Shown: one piece after another, positions 10,037 through 16,124 of the stretch
Layout of the letters: each line of letters starts with the position of its first letter
Position numbering within the stretch: the first letter of the stretch is position 1
NCBI GenBank assembly: GCA_003129525.1
Contig: CP029329.1
Span: 3,208,501-3,272,500 of the forward strand
Source: Clostridium beijerinckii
GTDB taxonomy: Bacteria > Bacillota > Clostridia > Clostridiales > Clostridiaceae
Reading direction: 5' to 3'
Length of the DNA: 64,000 nt
Notes under the pieces: generated by a model
Seen by the model: only the letters and a program-made list of their open reading frames with translations
What the model was told of the DNA's origin: nothing
The model's database searches: none
Translations under genes and position numbers: made by a program

Positions 10037-10561
10037 TTATTTCACCATTATTAAAAAATCATTTTTTCTTGGAGCAGCTTTAGGTTGATCGCAATCTGGA
10101 TACCCTAAAATGCAAGAACCTACGCCAACATATTCACCTTCAACTCCCCATTCTTTTAACAATGCCTTACCTTCTTCAGTCTCAAACATTTGTCCTGTAC
10201 GGTGAATCCAACATGAACCAAGCCCAAGAGAATATGCTGCATTGTACATATTTCCTAAAGCAAGACTTGCATCCTCAACAGGTGTTACTTTGCTTTTATC
10301 TCCAAATACAAGAATTATTGTAGGTACTCCATAATATGGGTCCATCCCCTCTTTGCCAATAACAGCTGCATTCATTTTTGTTATTTTTTCAATAGCATCT
10401 TTGTTTTGAACTACTATAAATAATGCAGACTGTTGATTTCCACCACTTGGTGCAAATTTACCTGCCTCTAAAACTGCATTTAATTCTTCATCTTTTATTT
10501 GTTCTTGTTTAAATTTTCTTATACTTCTTCTGTTTAATAGAGTTTTCATTGTTTCATTCAT
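10037..10561 (-). CDS. Nitroreductase-family FMN protein
   Basis: About 174 residues from MNETMKTLLNRRSIRKF, the standard N-terminal FMN-binding RRSIRKF motif of the nitroreductase family. Further family marks are LEAGKFAPSGGNQQ, ASLALGNMYNAAYSLGLGSCWI and VGVGSCILGYP. These are dimeric FMN enzymes that reduce nitroaromatics, quinones or similar acceptors with NAD(P)H. An upstream in-frame ATG at 10579 was rejected because GGAGGT overlaps it and is well placed for the ATG at 10561. The upstream region carries the GTTGTAAC-N7-GTTACAAC site found also before the Rrf2 regulator and the flavodoxin-ferredoxin, so it is probably part of that redox regulon. Confidence 0.9.
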   Translation of the reverse strand: MNETMKTLLNRRSIRKFKQEQIKDEELNAVLEAGKFAPSGGNQQSALFIVVQNKDAIEKITKMNAAVIGKEGMDPYYGVPTIILVFGDKSKVTPVEDASLALGNMYNAAYSLGLGSCWIHRTGQMFETEEGKALLKEWGVEGEYVGVGSCILGYPDCDQPKAAPRKNDFLIMVK

Positions 10562-10684
10562 AATCCATCTTACCTCCAAATTATTTATATTTTAATATAT
10601 AAATCCATGTAACATAAATCATCTAAACTATTTATGTTCATAGTTTTAATCTATTTATTTAGTATAGTATTCCCTATAGTTATG

Positions 10685-10731
10685 ATTATAATAACAAATT
10701 TCTATTAGTTGTAACCATTCAAGTTACAACT
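10685..10731 (-). promoter_or_regulatory. Promoter and Rrf2-type operator of the nitroreductase gene
   Basis: Operator GTTGTAAC-N7-GTTACAAC at 10708-10730. A minus-strand TATAAT is at 10685-10690 and a TTACAA at 10709-10714 inside the operator could serve as -35 (18-bp spacing). Binding would therefore block RNA polymerase. The leader to the start codon is about 115 nt. Confidence 0.7.
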
Positions 10732-10753
10732 GTTAGAAAAAAAATTGAATATT

Positions 10754-11182
10754 TTATTCAATTTTTTCTAATATACTTGTGATTATATCTGCCATTGTAA
10801 CCTTCTGAAGGACATCTTCCATAGCTGTTTGGGCTTTACATAAAATGTCTCCAAGAACATCCTCAATACAAGCACCTACAATGCAATGATGATCTGGATC
10901 TTCATGGATTTGAAAGAGTTTTCCATCTTTCACTACCTCTACAGCTTTGTATATGTCAAGTAATGTTATATCCTCTATTGGTTTTAGTAAATACGCTCCA
11001 CCACAACCTGCGTTTACATTTACTAATTCGGCTTTTTTTAACATGCCGATAACTCTTCTAATAACTACTGGATTTGTGTTAACGCTGTGGGCAATAACTT
11101 CAGAAGTAGACAATATATCTTTTCCAATATGCAACATTGCAATTATATGAGTAGCTACAGAAAATCTACTGCTTATTTTCAT
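10754..11182 (-). CDS. Rrf2-family redox-type transcriptional regulator
   Basis: A 142-residue Rrf2/YwnA-like repressor from MKISSRFSVATHIIAML. The winged helix (about 1-68) includes LSTSEVIAHSVNTNPVVIRRVIGML and the wing GCGGAYLLKP. Cysteines lie at about positions 60, 100, 105 and 115; the C-x4-C pair could sense thiol oxidation or help bind an Fe-S cluster, though the spacing differs from IscR. The ATG at 11182 follows GGAAGGTG; the upstream in-frame start is less likely. Its promoter carries the same 23-bp dyad as the two flanking genes, which implies autoregulation and control of nitroreductase and flavodoxin-ferredoxin. Confidence 0.88.
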   Translation of the reverse strand: MKISSRFSVATHIIAMLHIGKDILSTSEVIAHSVNTNPVVIRRVIGMLKKAELVNVNAGCGGAYLLKPIEDITLLDIYKAVEVVKDGKLFQIHEDPDHHCIVGACIEDVLGDILCKAQTAMEDVLQKVTMADIITSILEKIE

Positions 11183-11195
11183 GTTAAACACCTTC

Positions 11196-11233
11196 CTTGC
11201 AATCATTATAGTTACAACGAATTTATTTGTCAA
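11196..11233 (-). promoter_or_regulatory. Promoter and operator of the Rrf2 regulator gene
   Basis: A minus-strand sigma-A promoter: TTGACA at 11228-11233, 17-bp spacer, TATAAT at 11205-11210. The operator at 11196-11218 has one perfect half (GTTACAAC in plus reading) and one imperfect half (CTTGCAAT) with the same CATTATA centre as the site at 12068, and it covers the -10 box. The weaker half would suit loose autoregulation. Confidence 0.75.
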
Positions 11234-11241
11234 CGAGCTGA

Positions 11242-11985
11242 TTAATTATTCGAATCTATTATTTCCTTTAATTTAACATTTTGATTTCTAAATCGAGCTC
11301 TACTTTTTTCATTTTTTAATCTTATTGCGTTTTGAGGACAATTATTAATACAAGCTAAACAGCTTTGACAATTATCATAAAAGGTGGGGCTAGTATCTAC
11401 TTTTATATTATCTACAGGACATACTTTTTCACAGGTTTTACATCCATTACAATTACTTTCCACATAAAACTTCTTTACAAACTGCTTACTATTATCATTT
11501 TGATTCATAAGTTTTGTAAGACTTCTAATAATAGGATGTTTCTTAATATGATTTCTTCCAACTTTAATATCATCAATTATTTTAGCAAGATTTTCTTCTA
11601 TATTTTTCTTTGGCTCCTTTTCCATCTGCTTAGTAATATCAAATCCTGGTAGAAAATTATCAACCATAAGTAATTCATTGATATAAGAAAATTTAATGTT
11701 ATTTCTTTTTCCAATTTCCAACAGGTGATTAGTAACTCCTCCAGCAAAGGCACCATAAGTTGCTACCGCAAAAATATACTTACTATTTAACTTCACTTTA
11801 TCTAAGAATTCTTCAACAATTTTGGGAACACCAAGACCATAAATCGGAAATACTATACCAATTTTTTCGTCTTCAAATTCAAAGTTATCTTCCTTTATCA
11901 ATTTAGGAATAGAGTAATACTCCCCTCCAATTTTTTTTGCTACATATAAATTATTTCCAGTTGCCGTAAAATATAATATTTTCAT
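11242..11985 (-). CDS. EFR1-family flavodoxin-ferredoxin
   Basis: A 247-residue two-domain electron carrier. The flavodoxin part begins MKILYFTATGNNLYVAKKIG, with the FMN phosphate loop TATGNN, and includes VFPIYGLGVPKIVEEFL and ATYGAFAGGVTNHLL. The C-terminal domain has two [4Fe-4S] motifs, CNGCKTCEKVCPV and CQSCLACINNCPQNAI, of bacterial ferredoxin type. The protein can pass electrons between FMN and two clusters in the cytoplasm. ACAAGGAGG is ideally placed for the ATG at 11985; the earlier ATG at 12009 is rejected. It lies directly upstream of the Rrf2 gene on the same strand but has its own promoter with the shared operator. Confidence 0.9.
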   Translation of the reverse strand: MKILYFTATGNNLYVAKKIGGEYYSIPKLIKEDNFEFEDEKIGIVFPIYGLGVPKIVEEFLDKVKLNSKYIFAVATYGAFAGGVTNHLLEIGKRNNIKFSYINELLMVDNFLPGFDITKQMEKEPKKNIEENLAKIIDDIKVGRNHIKKHPIIRSLTKLMNQNDNSKQFVKKFYVESNCNGCKTCEKVCPVDNIKVDTSPTFYDNCQSCLACINNCPQNAIRLKNEKSRARFRNQNVKLKEIIDSNN

Positions 11986-12067
11986 AATTATCCTCCTTGT
12001 GTTTTTCACTATAATATAACACGTATATCAATGACTACAAAAAACATTTTTAATTTTCATTCTCTAT

Positions 12068-12105
12068 GTTGTAACCATTATAGTTACAACTAAATCATTT
12101 GTCAA
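12068..12105 (-). promoter_or_regulatory. Consensus promoter overlapped by the Rrf2 operator, before the EFR1 gene
   Basis: On the minus strand TTGACA (12100-12105), a 17-bp spacer and TATAAT (12077-12082) form a perfect consensus promoter. The dyad GTTGTAAC-N7-GTTACAAC at 12068-12090 covers the -10 hexamer. The architecture is the same as before the Rrf2 gene, which supports direct repression. Confidence 0.78.
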
Positions 12106-12300
12106 ATTCAAAAATATAGTATAGTTATATTGCGTTCACTTCATATAGATTCTTCTAGCTTTTTAATTTTAATTTTTATAAAAATATATTAATAATTTTA
12201 TTTAATATACCTTTAATACTTAGAAACAAAGAAAGAATATTTTATTAATTTAATGTAAAAGCTATGATTGAAAATTAATTAATAAAAGGAGATTATTACT

Positions 12301-12480
12301 ATGGATAAAGACCGTGCACTGGAAATTGCTTCTTCCCCAGTTATGGCTAATGTAACTTATCATGGATCCCCAATTTACATCGATAGTGTAAATGATAATA
12401 GCAAAACTGCAAATATACATTTTCTTAACAAACAAAAAAATTTACAAGAGATATCCTTAATTAATCTACAAGAACATTAA
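12301..12480 (+). CDS. sspH: H-type small acid-soluble spore protein
   Basis: A 59-residue protein not in the long-ORF set. MDKDRALEIASSPVMANVTYHG followed by SPIYIDSVNDNSKTANIHFLN and a C-terminal INLQEH matches the SspH family, whose hallmark is ISSPVMANVTYHG. In Bacillus, SspH is a minor spore-core protein made in the forespore. AAAAGGAGA precedes the ATG, and a strong hairpin follows the stop directly, so the gene is monocistronic. A forespore sigma promoter is expected in the 290 bp upstream, but I could not pick it with confidence. Confidence 0.88.
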   Translation: MDKDRALEIASSPVMANVTYHGSPIYIDSVNDNSKTANIHFLNKQKNLQEISLINLQEH

Positions 12481-12482
12481 AA

Positions 12483-12519
12483 ATATAGCAACTATTTTAT
12501 ATAAAAGTAGTTGCTATAT
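12483..12519 (+). terminator. Terminator after sspH
   Basis: ATATAGCAACT and AGTTGCTATAT form a perfect 11-bp stem right behind the sspH stop; it lies between convergent genes and may act in both directions. Confidence 0.7.
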
Positions 12520-12532
12520 CTACATAGTCATC

Positions 12533-13063
12533 TCATTTTAAGAATATACTTTTCCTATTTGCTTGAAATTTATTTGATGATAAATTAATTAAGAATTCTT
12601 CAATAGCGGAAATACCTGCAAGCACACAAACTATGTACACCATAATATCTGATTGAAGATACTTAAGTGATAGAGGGAATATAAACAGCATAACCCCTGT
12701 AATTTTATTGCCATATGTATGAAGCATCCCAAAGGTTTTATACTTTATAAACACCACCGTCATTGACATAACTCTTATTATTCCAATAATAACTATCCAA
12801 ATAATGATTTCAACTGTTAGATTTATTATCGGATATAACACAATTATCAGTACTATACACATTATCAAATCTGCAACTGAGTCGAGTTTTTCTCCCAATT
12901 TGCTTGTCGTGTAAGTTTTTCTTGCTATAAATCCATCCAAAATATCGCTAATTCCACAAAAAGAATAAATTACTAAAAATTCTATACTTAATGGTTTTAG
13001 CAAAGCCAATATAAGTCCAAGAAATATTCTTGAAATTGAGATATAATTTGCTATTAATTTCAA
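12533..13063 (-). CDS. CDP-alcohol phosphatidyltransferase family protein
   Basis: A 176-residue integral membrane enzyme. The complete family signature D-G-x2-A-R-x8-G-x3-D-x3-D is present at about residues 43-65 (DGFIARK, then GEKLDSVAD). It uses a CDP-activated lipid and an alcohol acceptor (for example glycerol phosphate, serine or inositol phosphate) and needs divalent metal held by the aspartates. About five to six membrane helices follow the usual pattern. The acceptor cannot be read from sequence. It lies 33 bp before the stop of the upstream regulator gene on the same strand, so the two may be co-transcribed. Confidence 0.88.
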   Translation of the reverse strand: MKLIANYISISRIFLGLILALLKPLSIEFLVIYSFCGISDILDGFIARKTYTTSKLGEKLDSVADLIMCIVLIIVLYPIINLTVEIIIWIVIIGIIRVMSMTVVFIKYKTFGMLHTYGNKITGVMLFIFPLSLKYLQSDIMVYIVCVLAGISAIEEFLINLSSNKFQANRKSIFLK

Positions 13064-13096
13064 TTTATTACCTCATAAAATATAAAGTTTCTATAT

Positions 13097-14065
13097 TTAT
13101 TTATATAATTTTAGACTTTCCCCTTGACTAGCAATCCACATATTTAAAAGTTCTTTTAGTTCATCAACTTTTTCTTTATCTGTAGACCCATCATTAGGTT
13201 TTAGCTTTTCTACAACTTTGAACTCAAAGGCATCTTCTCCGTAAGTAGCCCAATCTTCTTGTAATTTTTTAATTTTACTCCTACCCAAATTTAATCGGAA
13301 CTTAATTGATTCAAATGGCTTATATAAATTTGTACATATATCTACAAAAGAATATCTATTAACCGTATTATATACTTGAATTATACCCATCTCTATTTCT
13401 TGCTGCTTATAATTATTTATAATTTCTTTTTTGTTCATATCTCTCATAATATTAACCTCACAATTCTTATAATATTTACTTCCGTCATTTGTTCTGCTCA
13501 AGTATCCATAGTCTACTAGGTATCGGCGTATTGTTGCATCATCTTCATAAATGGTTTTAATGACTTTCTTTACTTCAGTTTCCGTGTAGTCTCTATCAGG
13601 CTCAAATAAATCAGCAAATCTTGGCAATAATGCTTTCCTTTTCTCTTCTTTAACAGGGAAAACTCGAAGCTTTGGATTTGTTATTTTGGGCATCTTTTCT
13701 TCAGCTAATTCCATAACTGCCAAAAATGCTCTTGCTTGTCTTGCTCTTTCTCTCAATGCAAATCTCATATTTCTTACTGTGGATTCTGTACATGCAAGCT
13801 TCATTGCAATTTCCTTACCACTATATTTATTCGATACCATATCTAAAAATTCTTTTTGAATTTCAGTTAATCCAGTATATTTTTTGTCCAACATCAGCAG
13901 TCTTTCAATAGGATTTCCATGTCTTCCAGTATGAGTATTTATACAATCATCATTTTCACCAATATATTCTCCACATATCAAACAAATAAATTCTGCTTTT
14001 TTACCATCCCATACATAACCTCTTTTAAAATCTTCTATAGTTGCATTACGGATAAATTCCTCCAC
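13097..14065 (-). CDS. DUF2087-type transcriptional regulator with a degenerate GIY-YIG-like C-terminus
   Basis: A 322-residue protein. The N-terminus has a possible zinc knuckle (CLICGEYIGENDDCINTHTGRHG). A LuxR-type helix-turn-helix follows at about residues 63-115 (LTEIQKEFLDMVSNKYSGKEIAMKLACTESTVRNM). The middle (about 150-200) reads LPRFADLFEPDRDYTETEVKKVIKTIYEDDATIRRYLVDYGYLSR, the DUF2087 domain. The last 90 residues (GIIQVYNTVNRYSFVDICTNLYKPFESIKFRLNLGRSKIKKLQEDW) align in layout with GIY-YIG proteins, but the GIY and YIG triplets and the catalytic arginine context are not preserved. Probably a DNA-binding regulator whose nuclease-like tail is inactive. Target unknown. Confidence 0.75.
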   Translation of the reverse strand: MEEFIRNATIEDFKRGYVWDGKKAEFICLICGEYIGENDDCINTHTGRHGNPIERLLMLDKKYTGLTEIQKEFLDMVSNKYSGKEIAMKLACTESTVRNMRFALRERARQARAFLAVMELAEEKMPKITNPKLRVFPVKEEKRKALLPRFADLFEPDRDYTETEVKKVIKTIYEDDATIRRYLVDYGYLSRTNDGSKYYKNCEVNIMRDMNKKEIINNYKQQEIEMGIIQVYNTVNRYSFVDICTNLYKPFESIKFRLNLGRSKIKKLQEDWATYGEDAFEFKVVEKLKPNDGSTDKEKVDELKELLNMWIASQGESLKLYK

Positions 14066-14339
14066 ACCTTTCTCCCATCTATTAAATTCATAGACATAAT
14101 AACATTTATTCTATTTCTTTGTCAATAACACTTTTATAGTAAATAAAATAATATGAATATTATATTTTTTAGTATATTTCATTATTGTTACATTTACACC
14201 TGGACCTACAAATATTGTTCTTAAATCTCTATTTGCTTCACTAAAGCTAAGTAACTATTGCATATATACATTATAAATTCCTATTTCATCTTTTAATTTG
14301 TTAATAATCCTTTTTAATTTTTTTAATTTAATTTATTAT

Positions 14340-14368
14340 CACATTTTGTTGAAAAATTTCATAAACTA
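14340..14368 (+). promoter_or_regulatory. Mother-cell sigma promoter (SigK/SigE-like) of the cotJ operon
   Basis: CACA at 14340-14343, 16 bp, then CATAAACTA at 14360-14368. This fits the SigK pattern (mACm-N16-CATAnnnTA) and also 7 of 8 positions of the SigE -10 (CATACAnT). It lies 40 bp before the cotJA start. The rest of the gene-free stretch 14066-14407 shows nothing else. Confidence 0.5.
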
Positions 14369-14407
14369 TTTATTAAGTAAGTAACAAATAAAGGAGCAAA
14401 ACTTTAT

Positions 14408-14713
14408 ATGAGTAAATCAGAAGATGGATATATGTACAAATCAAAAGACGATGATATGTACAATATGTGCAAAGCCAAAGACCATGATATGTACAATATG
14501 TGCAAAGCTAAAGATGATGATATGTACAATATGTGCAAAGCTAAAGACGATGATATGTATAAATCAAAAGAATATGCGCGTGCATATATCTTACCTCAAA
14601 AATATGAAAATTTGTTTTCATGCAAAGAAGGATTTTTAATGGGGACAATATTTAAAGATCTTTATAGACCCTATCATGATCATGACTGCAAAAAAAATAA
14701 ATGTGAGAGGTGA
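14408..14713 (+). CDS. cotJA: Spore coat protein CotJA with a Cys-rich repeat extension
   Basis: A 101-residue protein. The C-terminal half (ARAYILPQKYENLFSCKEGFLMGTIFKDLYRPY) is the CotJA core, which normally reads ARAYVPPQxY, then GTLFPxLYxPY. The N-terminal half is unusual: it consists of 11-residue units of the form KDDDMYNMCKA, three nearly identical plus partial ones, encoded by 33-bp DNA repeats. Each unit brings one cysteine and several acidic residues. CotJA is a coat component of the outer spore layer in Bacillus. First gene of cotJA-cotJB-cotJC, ribosome site AAAGGAGC, with a mother-cell promoter upstream. Confidence 0.85.
   Translation: MSKSEDGYMYKSKDDDMYNMCKAKDHDMYNMCKAKDDDMYNMCKAKDDDMYKSKEYARAYILPQKYENLFSCKEGFLMGTIFKDLYRPYHDHDCKKNKCER
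14447..14556 (+). repeat. 33-bp tandem repeats inside cotJA
   Basis: Three near-perfect 33-bp units start at 14447, 14480 and 14513, with a partial fourth (GATGATATGTACAATATG core). They differ by only one to three bases, which points to recent expansion by slippage or unequal exchange. Confidence 0.8.
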
Positions 14714-14719
14714 GACATT

Positions 14720-14971
14720 ATGTGTCCGATGAACAATGAATTAAATAATATAATGATATATAATTTTTGTGCTGTAGACCTTAACCTATACCTTGATAAT
14801 TTTCCCAATGACAAAAATGCTAGTGAAGATTACAGTAAAGTATCTTGTAAATTAACTAGTTTAATTCATGAATATGAAAAAAAACATGGCCCATTAACAA
14901 ACTTTGGTTCATCTTTTGTAGAAGATCCAAAAGCTTGGACAGATGAACCATGGCCTTGGGATAATTATTAA
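14720..14971 (+). CDS. cotJB: Spore coat protein CotJB
   Basis: An 83-residue protein with the CotJB pattern: an N-terminal helix (IMIYNFCAVDLNLYLDNFPNDKNA), then HEYEKKHGPLTNFG and the typical proline/tryptophan C-terminus AWTDEPWPWDNY. In Bacillus, CotJB is incorporated into the coat with CotJC. GAGAGGTGAG precedes the ATG at 14720; a second ATG three codons on is possible. It starts 7 bp after cotJA and 18 bp before cotJC, so the operon is intact up to here. Confidence 0.88.
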   Translation: MCPMNNELNNIMIYNFCAVDLNLYLDNFPNDKNASEDYSKVSCKLTSLIHEYEKKHGPLTNFGSSFVEDPKAWTDEPWPWDNY

Positions 14972-14989
14972 TAGGAGGAAGAAAAACTT

Positions 14990-15418
14990 ATGTGGTATTA
15001 TGTAAAAACATTAGAATATCCAATAAATTTAAAATGCAAAGATCTTAATATGGCAAAATATCTAATAACACAATACGGTGGTCCTGATGGTGAATTAAGT
15101 GCAGCACTTAGATATTTAGATCAACGTTATTCAATGCCAACTGGCAAGTCTAAAGCTCTTTTAACAGATATAGGCACAGAAGAAATGGCCCATGTTGAAA
15201 TGATTGCAACTATGGTACACCAACTTATGGAAAATGCTACAGTTGATGAACTTAAGAAAGCAGGTCTTGGTGGAAGTTATGCTGACCATAGAAAAGCTCT
15301 GTTTTATACTGATGCTACCGGAAACCCTTGTCCTATAAAACAGCGACATTTTGGAAAGAATACACAATTAGTATTATACCTTCCAAGCTATCTAGCTTTG
15401 AAGGCAATACAAAGTTAG
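14990..15418 (+). pseudogene. cotJC: Truncated CotJC (manganese-catalase-like coat protein)
   Basis: The first 120 or so residues are a good CotJC: MWYYVKTLEYPINLK, ITQYGGPDGELSAALRYLDQRYSMP, LTDIGTEEMAHVEMIATMVHQL, YADHRKALFYTDATGNP. CotJC proteins are normally about 190-200 residues and continue with a segment on the pattern KGDP-DLHEDIAAEEKAR and a terminal LREREIVH helix that supplies the second half of the four-helix bundle and more metal ligands. Here, right after GNP, the sequence turns unrelated (CPIKQRHFGKNTQ) and stops at 142 residues. None of the other frames restores the missing part, so a deletion is more likely than a simple frameshift. Probably inactive as an enzyme. Confidence 0.75.
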
Positions 15419-15611
15419 AACCTCCTAGGTAATATAACTCTTATCTATTCTATATAATAAAAATTATCTAGAATAGCCTGCCATCTTCTGATTATATTTT
15501 ATCATTATAAACAAAAAATCACCTACATAGAGACGTATTTACATCTCTAATAAATGATTTTATAATAGTATTCTGATTTATTTTTATGTTTTAGATATCC
15601 TCTAAAAATTA

Positions 15612-15791
15612 TTATTTTCCTAATAATTCATTAACTAATGATTTAACACTATCTACACACTGACCGCAACGAGTGTCAACATTTATAACAGATTGTATCT
15701 CTTCAAATGACTTAGCACCATTTTCAATGGCATCCCTTAAATTCTGTATAGTAACATTAGTACATCCACACACTACTTTATCATCATCCAT
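15612..15791 (-). CDS. Small [2Fe-2S]-binding BFD-like protein
   Basis: A 59-residue protein consisting only of a bacterioferritin-associated-ferredoxin-type domain: VVCGCTNVTIQNLRDAI, then VDTRCGQCVDSVKSL. The four cysteines (CxC and CxxC) bind one [2Fe-2S] cluster. Stand-alone versions act as electron donors, for instance in iron release, or as redox modules of larger enzymes. The ATG at 15791 follows AAAGGAG by 8 bp; the GTG three codons earlier is too close to that site. Monocistronic in appearance. Confidence 0.85.
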   Translation of the reverse strand: MDDDKVVCGCTNVTIQNLRDAIENGAKSFEEIQSVINVDTRCGQCVDSVKSLVNELLGK

Positions 15792-15986
15792 TATATTCAC
15801 TCCTTTGAATCTTTTGAATTTTAAACATTACTTATTTTAACATTTATTAGTCTCACCATTTATTGCTTTACTATGTGTACTTTATAAATTATTATTTTAC
15901 TAACTTATGAAGTATAGTCTTTTAAATTTATTTAGTTACTTGCAGAGCTATTCATTGAATACTATACTATATTATGTAGCATATTC

Positions 15987-16014
15987 TTTATTATGTACGT
16001 AGGCACATAATAAA
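15987..16014. terminator. Hairpin in the gene-free stretch before the DUF4317 gene
   Basis: TTTATTATGT pairs perfectly with ACATAATAAA across 8 nt. The stretch 15792-16124 otherwise holds promoters for the divergent neighbours and nothing else recognisable. Whether this is a terminator, attenuator or operator is unclear. Confidence 0.35.
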
Positions 16015-16124
16015 ATAACCTGTCAGTCTGTCTCCTTGCTTGATGAAAAACATTCATGGCAAATTTGGACTTGTTATTTTCCTTCATATGCTTAATAAAA
16101 ACTCATGGAATGAGAGGGCGATTT

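Noticed and set aside
14424-14639. 71-codon frame inside cotJA with repeated MICTICAK units
   Set aside because: It is the shifted reading of the cotJA DNA repeats; the CotJA frame has the ribosome site and the family match.
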